DNA of 64,000 nt from Romanomermis culicivorax (GCA_963922205.1 CAWUHX010000166.1:1-64000), one strand, 5' to 3'; shown: positions 47,289-59,416, counted from the first letter of the stretch. Numbers and translations are program-made. The notes: generated by a model from the letters alone, not told the origin.

Positions 47289-48044
47289 GGTCGGATAAGT
47301 CGTTTTTAGGAGGAATTTCCAGATTATCATTACCTTCATCCTCACTACAACTCCACAACATTATTAACTCGAAAGGAATTATTCAAATTGATAAAAATGA
47401 CTCTAATTACCATTCATCAAAAATCTTTTTCGACTAACTGTAAAACCTAATGTTAACGATTACTGAACTACGAAACATCTAGATTCCTGGTGCAACCGGA
47501 GCTTTCCTAGTAGTCGTTTTCGACTATTAGAAAGGCTTATTGCACTACTGAACTTCTAATAGAATAGTCCAGTAGAAAACGTGTTGGTGCATCCGAATTT
47601 TTCGACTACTGAACTTCAGTAGTCTTTCAGTGGTTCAGTAGTCGTTGGTGCAACTGGCCCCTGGTCAGATTTGTCTTACATTGAGCAGAAAAGTTATTCA
47701 TCATGGTCAATGGGGAGCTTGATAATTTCAAGAAAACTATTAAACCCATATCAAATCAGGCAAGAAGCAAAACTTAACTACATTGTTTATATCTGGCGTT
47801 ATTCAAGAAACAGTTCTTTATTGTTTTAAAGTCATAATTTCAAGTCATAATAAAAGACCGCTACAGTTTTTTTCACCGGCTCCATGTCCTACATCAATTA
47901 GGTGCATCTTTTTTCCATGTTTGTTTATTTTTAGTATCCATTTTTCTGTCGTCTCTTACTGCTCATTTTTTCGCATCCTTTATTATGTCCTCTCTTCTGG
48001 GCATTCTCATGTTAACTTTATGGATGATTTTTTGGGCCCGTCCC

Positions 48045-49160
48045 CAGGGTTTTTTTTTTGACCTACGAGTCACAAGCCAAGTGGCTTGTTGACCTAAAAT
48101 TTTACAAGCCATTTCAAACTTTTACAAGCCAATTTCATAATATCAGTATTCAGTATACGTGAATAAATTCCAATGCTAGGTTATTTTTCAAAGAATTGAT
48201 ATATTGATATATATTGAGCATCACAGCAATCGATCAAAAAAGAGATGTCATTCAACATTTATTCAATAACATTTTAGAGCCATTCATTCATTAAAATTCA
48301 GGAAACATTTGAAATTTTTGTGTTTGATTGAAGTCTAATCTACAAGCATTGTGGAACAAATTTTGCAGCAAACTATCCAAGAACATAATGACTTTGAATT
48401 ACATGAGAAATCGACAGTTAAGTCCTCTATGATGACAAGTGAGAGCCCAGAAAAGCTAGTAATCTTTCCTGCGTGAAACACAGGAGAAAATTTTTTGGGT
48501 ATTGACATTCTACGATGCTGGGAAATCAATTTTCCAAACACTTATTTGAAGAATTAAATTCGAATTTTGTGTTCAATAGTCGTAATTTCTAGAATTTTAT
48601 ATTTAAAAAATTTTAAAACCATTAATTTATCCACAAACTCTCATGAACTTGGCCGAAAAGATATGAGTAAGAAGAGTAGAAATTTCCGAAAACTACTTCC
48701 ATGAAGCTTTTCGATTGATTTTACGTTAAGAAAGGAATAATCGCTTCAAAAAGTTTACAGACTTGACGTATTGATCTTTCTCAAAAAATGTGAATCTTCA
48801 TTAAATATCAAGATGAAATATTGAAGATTACCAATTAAAACATGAGATAATACGTTTAAAATGATTAAAACTATTAAAGATTAAATGATAAGTGAAGGTA
48901 GACATGTTAGAAACGGCGCCTGAGCTAGGAAATAAATAATAATGCTTATATTTAAGTTATAGCCGGCGCGAAGCGCCGGAAAATTTTGAGATTATGACCT
49001 TCTAAAATGCACCAAAATGCATCTCTTCTGTAACCGATGTGATCAAACACATGATTCAGAAAATTCTGACAAGCCATTTTGGCTTGTTGGACTAAAATTC
49101 TACAAGCCATTCTGTCAGTCCAACAAGCCATGGCTTGTAAAATGCTAAAAAAAAACTATG
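48045..49160. mobile_element. Non-autonomous hAT MITE, 1116 bp
   Basis: Ends CAGGGTTTTTTTTTTGACC and, inverted, CATAGTTTTTTTTTAGC; perfect 8-bp duplication CCCGTCCC (48037-48044, 49161-49168). Subterminal ACAAGCCATGGCTTGT palindromes occur at both sides. Most of the inside is a reversed GC-hairpin family copy (48300-49030). It inserted at the left edge of the foldback element that continues at 49161. Confidence 0.93.
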
Positions 49161-50060
49161 CCCGTCCCAACACCGCCACCGTCCCAACACCGCCACCGTC
49201 CCAACTCCGTTACCGTCCCAACACCGCCACTTTCGTGTCCCAACACCGCCACCATCCCAACGCCGCCACCGTCCAAACTCCGTCACCATCCCAACTCCGC
49301 CACGGTCCCAACTCCGCCACCCAACTTTCACAATCTTTCAAAAAGTTTATTTTTTGTAACACGTTAAACTTAACCAAATGTGCTTATCAGATCTATGAAT
49401 GAACAATATTTTAAGATATATTTTTTAAAGATACATCTTCAGAGCAGAACATGCACACATAATGTGATGTTTCATTGTTTGACAAACGTTTAGAACTTTT
49501 CTTCCGGAACAGAAAATACAAGTCCGGATCATTACGCGCCGCAATTATCACTAAATTACTCTTTAATTCCTGATTCATAAAATTTTCAATAGGACCAAAG
49601 TCACACATGATTTGATTACATAAATTCGAATCAATTGATAACAAGAAATGAAAACAGACACGTATATTTGTATTTTAATGTGCAAAGCACACAGTTATTT
49701 TGGTATGCCAATGAAGTAAATTCCGGTCTCACGCTCGTTGTTCTATTTTTGGTTATTTCGGTAAAATCGTTTGTATAGTTAAGTACGACTATACAAACGA
49801 AGATTATATATATATACCATGTATTTATTGCTTTAATGATAATATCAGTTTTTGCCATCCTATGAATTAGCAATGTCGTGTTGTTAAGTTACAATAAAAC
49901 TTTGTTACAAAAAACAAACTTTTTGAAAGATTGCGAAAGTTAGGACAAGAAAGTGGCGGAGTTGGGACAGTGGCGGTGTTGGGACACGAAAGTGGGAGAG
50001 TTGGGACGGTGGCGGTGTTGGTACGGTGGCAGTGTTGGGACGGTGGCAGAGTTGGGGCAC
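49161..50060. mobile_element. Foldback element with tandem-repeat arms, about 900 bp
   Basis: Left arm: about nine 17-bp units CCGTCCCAACACCGCCA (49161-49324) then AACTTTCACAATCTTTCA (49324 on). Right arm is the inverse: TTGAAAGATTGCGAAAGTT (49923-49941) then GTTGGGACGGTGGCGGT units to 50060. The centre (about 49365-49900) has no transposase. The open Pro/Ala/Arg frames in the arms are artefacts of the repeat. Confidence 0.85.
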
Positions 50061-50065
50061 GATCG

Positions 50066-50930
50066 ATTTTTTCACCCCACGCTTTTTCACTGCCCAGGCA
50101 AAAACACATTTTTTGGGCAGTGGAAAAAATTTTGCGTAATGCACCCGTCTACTGTGTTATTTTCAAGACAGGCCCTTCACTACATGTTTATTGATTATTT
50201 CCTACCTGCCATTTAGTGCATCACTTGTACATGCGTTTTTGGGGCCGCTGCATTTTCATTTTAAGTTTATGGACTTTTTCATCAGCTCATTTTTCTCTGC
50301 CTGCTGCCATTCACTTTTATTTTCTAGATGGGCCTTATCTTTTCCAATGTTTGAAATTTTCTGACTATTCCCATTTCCCTGTCTATATGCTGATTATTTT
50401 ATTTTTCCATAGGTTTATCATCTTGCATTATCGATTTTTTCGCTGGTTTTATTGTTTTTATCCAGTGGTTTTAGTTTTCAGATGATTCATTTCCCATGTT
50501 GGGCCTTTTTCCTCCATTGTTTTTCTGCTTGTTCAACATATTTCCGTATTGAATGCTTCTTAAGGATCAACACGAATGGCAGCGAACAGAATCAGAACAG
50601 ACAAAAATGTACATAGTATATATTAATTTTTTTGTTGAAAACTATTTAATCAAATAGGTCTGATATTTGACTAGATGAATAATCATGTTGAGATCAAAAA
50701 TTATCTAAGACTAATCGATTTCCGACAGCATTGCACAAAACAATCAAAATTAAACCTCATGTTTTGAGCTGAAAGTAGCAACTATAGTCCAGAATTGTAG
50801 ATGTTATCAAGGAGACCCTTAAGTGTTACCATCGAGATCAAGATGTTGACCCTTAACTTCTGCCATTAAGATGTTGACCTTTAACTCTTGCCATTACCTA
50901 GCTTTGTTTTGAACTTTCAGCACAATGAGC
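50066..50930. other. Gene-free stretch
   Basis: T-rich DNA. A short duplication of AAGATGTTGACC (50840, 50868) precedes the duplication at 50935. No gene seen. Confidence 0.55.
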
Positions 50931-50934
50931 TCGG

Positions 50935-51865
50935 ATTTAATAACTGAGTGATAAACTAGTCACCGATTAATGAAAACTTATTTTCGTCTCATGCAACATG
51001 ATTCGAAAAATTTTACAATGAAAATAAGCAAAAATAAAAAAATGAAATGACATGCTAATTAACAACTAATTAACTAAAGAGTAGAAATATATATTCACGT
51101 AATTTTAGAATTCCTGAAAAAATCGTGAGTCTATTCAAAATTTGGACTAGGTATACAGCTTTAAGTTGTTTTATCAAAGCGAAAATAACCAAGAGCTCCA
51201 GCAGAGCCATCGAATTTGATAACTGCAACTGTGATGTAGAAACCATATTCACTAGTCAAATGGCGCTCAGACTTATCAGAAAAGTGAAAAAAGCATCTTT
51301 TCATTGACCCTTAAATAAGAACAACTTTAACATCTGCAACTTCCAAAATTTTTGAATCGACAAACTCACACATTGTTTGCAGAATTTGGACCAACGAAGT
51401 ATCATTTATTAACGATGCTAACTGTGATAATGAAATATATTTTTATGAGCACACGTGCTAAGAACCTTGGTTCTAATAAATGACTGATTAACTAGTCATC
51501 GATTAATACAAAATTATTTTTGTCTATTGCAACATGATTCGGAAAATTCTACAAAGAAAATCACAATTACCTTTCATGCTATTCAGCTACTCAAAATTTA
51601 AAGATCAGAAATACATACCTATTTACATTATTTTAGGTGAAGAATTTCATTTGCGAGTGTATTCAAAATTTTGACTAATTATAGGGCTCTAAGTTATTTT
51701 ATTAAAGTGAAAATGACCAAGAGCCCCAGCAGGGTCAGCGAACTTGCCAACTGCAACCATGATCCATAACAAATGATGCTTAGATTTACCAAAACACAGA
51801 ATAATGCATCTTCTCATTGATCTTAAAATAAGAACAACTTTAACATCGGCAACTTTTCAGTCTGA
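50935..51865 (+). repeat. Diverged tandem duplication, ~536-bp period
   Basis: ACTAGTCACCGATTAAT (50957) and ACTAGTCATCGATTAAT (51493) start two collinear copies of about 400 bp; both end near AAGAACAACTTTAACATC. About 75% alike, with indels. Confidence 0.75.
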
Positions 51866-53085
51866 AATTTCCGTTCATCGCCTAGAATTCTTGAAAAGTT
51901 TTTATTAAGGAAATACTCATCACTGAGGTGAAAACAAGAATAGTTGAGAACCGCAGATCTTCTTTCAAAATATGGAACAATTCAAGCGCTAGCCAAGTTT
52001 AGATATATATAATATATGAAAATCGTTTTCGGCAGAAAAAAAGTTGCTCATTCTTTGCTTCCACTGACCTGTCCACTAATAAAAAAAAATTCACAAGACC
52101 GTTCTGCCAAATTTGAATCAGAAAGAACACCCACTTTTTGAAATATTATTTCATCATCTATTTCAAACCAAGAAGGACTTCTTTCCAGGAGAATCTTCTC
52201 AAAGTAAACTGGGGGCACACATTAAACATAATACACGAATGCGACATAACATGCATTTCACGTAAATTATAAAGCAACATAACTCGGAGCAGTCATATGG
52301 GTCTTGTTAACCAGAACGCAAAAAATTGCTGAACCAAATGATCAACAGCAACAAGATGTGTACATAGTAACATAGAACCCGAAAATAATCGCGGTGGATC
52401 TAATACGGCGTAAACAACAATAAAAAGCTCGACTGAATGCAATATTGTGCAAATTTGCATCATCTATAAATCTGAATCTCTCAGAACTTAAGTTTTAATT
52501 CAAACCGTCTCAATGAATGACTAACAAAATATACATTAGCATAGCACATTATTACATTTTTTGCGCAATTTTTTTCCAGCTTCTCCGTACACTTTCACAT
52601 TTAGTTCAACAGTGAGATTAAATGCTCAACTCAACAACCTTCCATTTTCAGGACGACTAATTCCGCAAAAATCAGTGAAAAATGAAATTTTTTCAACTTA
52701 AAATTGAATCTCGATAAATGCTCAAAATTGAGTCACAATAAATGCTACAAAATGCACATTGAACAAATCAAAGAACTTGCAGTGACTAATTTGACACGAA
52801 GTGCTTGCAAACTTTCAGGTTTCAACATTCTAAAATGCTAAGAAATTGAACTTTTGACCATTATTCAGAAAGGATGATTCAAATTTTGTGTTCAAAAACA
52901 CATTTTACTCTAACATACATGTACAAAGTTCGAAAAAATTATTTCCATATTTTGAAGTATAGGATAAAAAGATTAGTTGCAGCTGGCGATTGAGCAAAAG
53001 TATTTTTTCCAGACTATTCGAATTGGATAGGCGCGGCCAACCACCAGTAGTATTTAAAACCCAGTTATTCGGGATGTCAAACTAA
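51866..53085. other. Gene-free stretch
   Basis: AT-rich, nothing recognised. Confidence 0.55.
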
Positions 53086-53121
53086 CTCCCTAATCAGAAA
53101 AAATTATTTAAGAGACAATCA

Positions 53122-54665
53122 GCTAGTGATCATCCAAGTGACCAACCTGATGAGCGGCAAGAGTTCACTCAAATCAAAAGTCGCGTTTTCTGATGAATAG
53201 TACGAAAAATACACAGATTAATTTTGAATAAAAGCAGACTATGATTTACTTCTAATTATTTTTGTGACTCGACTGATGTGTATTTGCATTTTTGCTCATC
53301 ATCTATCGTGTTTTTTATGTTTTCCTTGTCCAATTTGTTTGTTTCTATTTTATTTATGCTTGCTTACTTTTTTCTTGAAATGCTAATTTGCCTGATAGCT
53401 TATTTCTCAAATTTCAAACACATTTTTCACGGCACATAAATTTCAACTTTTATTCAAATAAACATGCCAAATTGCAAAATAGGTTTTGAAAGATATCTTA
53501 TAAGATATACTTTTTCAAACATGTTAGCTTTGTTAAGGAAGTATGTGAATCTGCATTACAGCAGTATTGTTGGAGCTTTTGGTTTCAAAATTGCATTTTT
53601 GCAGGTTGTTTGTGTTATGTCCTCCAAGAAATTACAGATACAGCTGTGCCTGGTTATGAAACCCTTTTTCCCAATGTCTTGGAAAATCTATCTGAAAAAA
53701 CAAATATTGAAAAAAATTGATTTATTTGTAGCAAAAAATCATATTCATAATCAATTATAGTCGATTTTTTTCTGTTGCTGCTAAGTAATTAACCTGGAAA
53801 GCATGAGCTAGTTTCAAATTTTTGTGGATATTTTATTTTACATGTTTTATTTTTGAAGAATATTTTAGTATATTTGATCAGTTTTGATCACTCATCAGGA
53901 GTGGTCACTTTGATTTGATCACTCGTCAGGAGTGGTCACTTGGATGATCACTAGCCACAAAATGGAAGTTTTCTCCGCCAAAGAAAAGGTTTGTCGAGTT
54001 GAATGACTGCTGGTCACTCAGCTGGTCTGGTCACTCGGATGACCAACATTTCAATTTTATTCAAAATTACGCTGTGTATTTTCAGTGCTATTCATCAGAA
54101 AACGCGTCTTTTGATTTGGTTGGTCATCAGGTTGGTCACTTGGATGATCACTAGCCACAAAATGGAAGTTTTCTCTGCCAAAGAAAATGTTTGCCCAGTT
54201 GATTGACTGCTGGTCAATCGGCTGGTCTGGTCTCTTAGATGACCTCTGGGCACTGAGTGAAAATTAAATAACATTCAAATTGCCAGTTAATGGGCTAATT
54301 CTCCATCAAAAAATATGTATGTTGACTTGAGTGACCACTGGTCACTCGGTTGACCACTGGTCATTCGGAGGACCACTGGTCTGAATCTTGATTTAACACA
54401 GCACAACATATGATTACTTTGTTCATTATTCTTCAAAATTAACACAAGCATTATACTCGTAAAGTTAGCATTTAGGCCACTTGGGTCAAAGGTTGACTAA
54501 ATTTTGGTCATCGCGTCCGAAACCACGATGCATAACCAAATAGCTGCTTTGAATTCCGCACCCAAACAACGCGATTCACAAGTACTTGTGTTTATTGTAT
54601 GATGTCAACACGCTACTACGTTTACTGTAGGTACCTTTTGTGTTGCTAACGCTATAGGGTGGGTG
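53122..54665. mobile_element. Inverted-repeat and tandem-repeat complex, probable DNA element
   Basis: 53122-53234 is the inverse of 54058-54153 (GATCATCCAAGTGACCAACC word). 53941-54043 and 54140-54243 are direct duplicates offset by 199 bp. TGGTCACTCGGATGACC-like words recur to 54380. The end (54360-54665) is copy 2 of the 310-bp repeat at 36070-36380. No transposase recognised in the 98-codon frame at 53464-53760. Confidence 0.6.
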
Positions 54666-54771
54666 TGAACCAGATGCAGTAATACCCTATAGTATATAGT
54701 TTAAAATAAGCTGCATGCGTTCTGCGTGTAGATTTTTTTGTTGTGAAAATTTTTTTGTCATATCTATCCAG

Positions 54772-55005
54772 AAAAAATTATCAGAAGATGAAAAATTTGA
54801 ACTTATTGAACTTGTTAGTGAAAAAGAATTTCTGTGGAATGTTCAATCACTCGATTACAAGGACGTCAGGAAAAAAGAATTTTGGAATGTAATCGTCAAA
54901 GTAAATCATCAAATCGTGGTCCCACATGCTGTAACTTTGAAAAAATCGCTCTGCATCATTATTTTTCAAGTCCGAAAAAAGTGTGGCATGTTGACCAAAC
55001 TGTGA
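54772..55005 (+). pseudogene. MADF-domain exon
   Basis: Directly after a TATCTATCCAG splice-like site the frame reads KKLSEDEKFELIELVSEKEF and continues LWNVQSLDYKDVRKKEFWNV. This matches the MADF DNA-binding domain (L-I-x-x-V, L-W, D-Y-K-(D/N), W-x-x-I). The final W-x-x-L-R helix expected of the domain is not seen before the frame stops, so the exon is partial or frameshifted. MADF/Myb-like proteins are common transcription factors and also serve as accessory proteins in PIF/Harbinger transposons; the latter origin is likely here but not shown. Confidence 0.55.
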
Positions 55006-55194
55006 CCTCGCCCTGTTCATAGGATGCACTGACCATCGTCTTTGATTTTTTTGATCAAGCAATTATTGACGTGCAACAAATGGGTGAGAATGCAAATTCT
55101 CAAGATTTTGGAAAAATACATTTCAAAACGCAAAACTCACAGACCGATCGATAAGCAGAAATGAAATTTGTCCTCCGCGAAAAATTGGCTCCCG

Positions 55195-55345
55195 AAGTAT
55201 GAACCAACTCCGGGCATGCTTGCTGAGCAAGATGCCGGCCGAGCATCCCTGAGCATGCTCGCTGAACTTGCTCGGAGCTGTGCTTGGAGATGCTCGGCGA
55301 TCATGCTCAGGGTAAATTTGCCCGCCAAGCAGAAGTATGAACCGA
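55195..55345. repeat. Array of GAGCATGCTC-type palindromes
   Basis: Same word family as 29270-29410, flanked by direct GAAGTATGAACC repeats at 55195 and 55331. Confidence 0.65.
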
Positions 55346-55779
55346 GCTTAAGAAAAATTTTAAACCGGAAAATGTTCTCCTTAAAACGTATATAATGCAT
55401 TTTCGACATATCAAAAGTTTTGACCAATCAACAAGGGGACGATAATTTCGGCCAATCAAAAGAGGGCTAATGCTTCGTCCCTAGTGCTTACTGCTTTATA
55501 GGGCCTACTATTAGCCGTACGAAAAGTACAGTAAACCTCATGACATTGATTTTTCATTAAAAATTACAACTTGTGGATCAAATCGCACATTAGTCAATCA
55601 TCCCTCACTCAACCTAGCACATTTCAGACACTTTATTCTTTCATAATTATCATTATTTGTATACACGTTCGTAAAAATTCATCCGATTCACATGACAAAG
55701 TCGTAAATCTCAATATATGGGGGAACTGTAATGAAAAGAGTAGTCAACCTGAGGAGGGTATCACTAATTGGCTGAATCC

Positions 55780-56165
55780 GCATGCGGATATGGATGGCGG
55801 ATATGGTCTAATCAGTGGATGCGGATTTTGTCGTATGAGAAATATCCACATATCCGCTCCCTGATCCGTGGATATAATTGATGGAATCTGCCTTTTTGGA
55901 GCGGATATTGACGTCCAATCTGCAGATACAAAAAATGTGAATATCTGCCATCGGCATGTCTAATCGGCGGATATGTCGTGTGGATATGCAGATATTTTGT
56001 TTTCAACTGTCAAATATTTTTTTGTAGCTTCCAACGTTTTTGCCGGATATGCACGTCTAATCAGCAGATATTGTGTTGGATGGGGGAGAAATATCCCCCA
56101 TCCGCACAACATCTAATCTGCAGATATGTAAAGCAGATATGGGGATATAAAAAAATGTTTCAAAA
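55780..56165. repeat. GCGGATAT-rich repeat at the left of the tandem array
   Basis: Some 15 copies of (G)CGGATATG or its inverse between 55780 and 56150, often spaced by TCTAATC. Similar words (GTGGATATAA) recur at 58425-58500 to the right of most of the array. Confidence 0.7.
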
Positions 56166-59100
56166 AAAATGTTTAAAATTCTAAAAGGATTGAACAACCG
56201 CCAGGTTTACATCAATTAGAACAGATAGAACAGTCGCTAAGTCCTTGACTTAAACACCGAATAAAGCAGGGACATGTTTGATTCCTGTTTGGTTTGTTCA
56301 AGTCCTAATGTGCGTGTATCCGTCGAAGAATATAAACATGAGGAAAGCAGTTAAACATCATGTCTACAGGAGAACATAGAATAAATGCTGGTATAAAAAT
56401 AAAGATATAAAAAGGAATGAACAACTGCGAGGTTGGTATGGTTTTGTGCTGGTCAATATATGATAAAACAGTGGTTAAGTCCTCACATTTTATGTTCATC
56501 AATATATGATAGAGCAGTCATTGAATCGATGATTTTCCTCTTTGGTTTATTCATATCCTACTGAGGCCTTTTCCCTCACATGTAAATAAACAGGAGGGAA
56601 GTGTTGAAACATCAAATGTACGGGTTAACACAGGATAAAAGCGTGTCTACTGAAAAACGTTTAAAAGGCAATAAATTTTTCTTTGTTTCTATCTTTGTTA
56701 AACTGCAAAAGGTTTGAAGAACCTGCAGGTTTGAATGAGCAACGGAGGTAAACCATTAAGGTTCATTTTTGGATAGAACAGTCATTAAATCGACGTCAAA
56801 CCTTTGTTGTTGGTTCAAATCCTAATGAGGCAATTTCGGCCACAAGTATATAAACATGTGAAAAGATGTGTAACATCATATCTACGGGAAGACCATTAAT
56901 CAAAAATGTACTTCACTGAAATCTAAAAACCAAAAATTCATGACTTATTATTGCAGTGTGTTCAAAAAAAATCTAGTGCAAAATGTAAAAGGTTTGAACA
57001 ACCGCCAGGTCATATAAATTTTTTCAATGTTTCCATAATTGACAAGCTGATATTATTATAAGCGGCAAATGCCCAAATAGGTAGATAGAACAGCTGTTAA
57101 TTTGTTGATGTTATATTCCTGCTTGGTGTGTTCAAAACCTGATTATTTTTATTTTTCAAAGTATATAAACAGGAGAAAAGTGTTGAAACATATATTTTTG
57201 GGTTAACATAGAATAAAAGCAAGTTTAATAAAAAGTTTGACCTAAAATTCAAAAAGATTGAACAACAACCTTTAATCCCAGACAACATCGGTCTGATGTT
57301 GCCCATCGGATAGATAGAACAGTTGTTAAGCCTTTAACTAAGCATTTTTGCTTTGTTGTGGGATCAAAATGGGATCCATATGGGATCATTTTTCGGTTGG
57401 TTCAATCACATAATGAAGTCTATTGTGGAAGTGTATATAAAGAAGAGAAAATCATTGAAACGTCATATCTACGGGTTGACAAAAAGAAAATGTGTATGAA
57501 AAAATTAGGAAAACCAGTAGAAATTTTGAATGGCCACCACGAAGCATTATCATGATTGCCATAATTGGCAATTGCTGAAATCTGCTAATTGATAGAACAG
57601 TAGTTAAGTCTAAGATTATTCCCGTTTGGTCTATTCAAATCCTATTGATTTTATATCTGTCACATGTATATAAAAAAGACAGAAGTGTTGAAACATTGTA
57701 TTTATGGGTTAACATAGAATAAAAGCAAGTCTATTACAAAATTATATCAAAAATGCAAAAGGATTAAAATACGGCCAGGTTGAATGAACTACTGCCATCT
57801 TAATGTTACCATAATCAAAAAAGTGATAGAACATTCGTTAAATCGTCTATAATCCTGTTTTGTATATTTAATCCTAATGAACAAATCGGAAGAATGTATA
57901 TAAAGATGAGGAAAGTGTTGAAACATCAGGTCTACAGGTTGGGATGGAGTCTAAAAAAATTCAACCTGAACTGCAAAAGGATTGAACAACCCCGAGGAAA
58001 GATAAAGCAATTATAAGTTGCCACAATCGACAAAATAAACTTTGATAGAACAGTTGTTAAGTTGATGATATTAAATTCCTCTTGGGTGTTCAAATCCTAA
58101 TAAGGCCATTTTGGCGACATGTATATAAACATGAGAAAACTGTTGAAACATCATATCTACAGGATGAAATGGTACAATGGCACTCATAATAAAAAAGTTA
58201 GCCTAAACTTTAAAAGAATTGAACAACCGCCAGGTCAGATGAACTGGTTCGATAATCCTGTTATCGACCAAGTGATAGAACAGTCATTAAATCATTGTTC
58301 CTGTTTGGCTAGTTCAATTCGTAATGAGTCTGTGTGTCTCACATGTATATGAACATGACAGAAGCACTGAAACATCATATATATTGGATAACATAGAATA
58401 AAGTTTGAATTTATACCAAAATAGTCATATCCACCCTTTATATCCACTGATTAGGGTTTGGCATCCCTAATTGGTGGATATAATAGGCAGATATCAGTTA
58501 AACTAATTTCTTCGAATTTTGTGCAATTCTGGAATGTCATGCTGAAATATTTTTCATCATATAATTATTAATTTTAAGTTGTTATTAATCAGAATATATT
58601 TTTTGTGCCGAGTATTAAATCACAAAAAGTAAGGAATTTTGTTCGCTGTTAAAATAGCTTGTTAACCATAGTTCAGCCTGTTCTATTTTTGTTATTTTTC
58701 TCAATTTCTTTCAAGTTTCTTCCAAAATTTTTTCATTCATTTTATTCAAATATTTTGTGTCAACAATTGAAATGGAATAACTGTTTTTTTGCATGATGTC
58801 AAACTTCAAAAGCTTTGAAAAACCTCCACATGGGCATATCATTCAAGGTCATTTTTAGATAGTCATTAAATCCTCGATTATCCTGTTTTGTTATTCCAAA
58901 CCTAATAAGTTCTATCGGCCACATGCATATAAAGTTGAGAAAACTGTTGAAACATCACTACTACAAGATCAAATAGAATAAATCCATTATAAAAAAATTA
59001 AGTGTATAACATTTGAAAGAAAGAGTTAATTTGTTTTAAAACTAAATTTTTAAAATGGAATAAGTGCATTTGGAGGTTTGCAAAAGGTTTGAACAACCTC

Positions 59101-59290
59101 CAGGTTTGTAGACCATTAAAGATCATTTTTGGATAGAAAAGTCCTCAAATCCTCAATTATCGTGTTCAGTTATTTCAAACCTAATGAGTTCTATCGGCCA
59201 CATGTATATAAAGTAGGGAAAACTGTTGAAACATCACAACTACGGGATCAAATAGAATAAATCAATTATAAAAAAATTAAGTGTATTACA
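56165..59290 (+). repeat. Eleven-unit tandem array with TATA-like box in each unit
   Basis: Unit length 220-310 bp. Conserved blocks, in order: GGATTGAACAACCGCCAGGT; GATAGAACAGTCATTAA; CCTGTTTGGTT then GTTCAAATCCTAATGAGG; CATGTATATAAACATGAG; GTTGAAACATCATATCTAC; AACATAGAATAAAAGC. TATA-like boxes lie near 56327, 56584 (weak), 56848, 57160, 57432, 57665, 57895, 58120, 58342, 58922 and 59200. A 580-bp gap between units 9 and 10 holds 58425-58820, unrelated DNA. GTTCAAATCC matches the core of a Pol III B box. Units are 60-80% alike; no protein frame is conserved. Confidence 0.85.
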
Positions 59291-59416
59291 TTTGAAAAAC
59301 AGAGTTACAAATCATTGTTTATTCTTTCCACTGATACGAAATTTGGTGATGAGGTGTTCACGAATGCTGATTGTGATGGCATTTGCCGAGGCCATTATTT
59401 CTAAAAAAGGCAATTG

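Larger units (their letters stand above)
46275..47661. mobile_element. Degenerate PIF/Harbinger element
   Basis: Ends GGGGTCAGTTACACCAA and, inverted, GGGGCCAGTTGCACCAA; subterminal AGTAGTTCAGTGG words in both arms. The minus strand keeps N- and C-terminal fragments of a HARBI1-like transposase. A 173-bp hAT-like MITE sits between the fragments. No clear target duplication. Confidence 0.75.

Noticed and set aside
49079-49402. Repeat-rich secreted or structural protein
   Set aside because: Frames exist on both strands solely because the 17-bp repeat lacks stops; length is not a multiple of three and frames shift between units.
56165-59290. Spliced-leader RNA gene array
   Set aside because: Unit length fits, but no conserved donor plus Sm-binding site is visible and the candidate GCCAG|GT site is not kept in all units.
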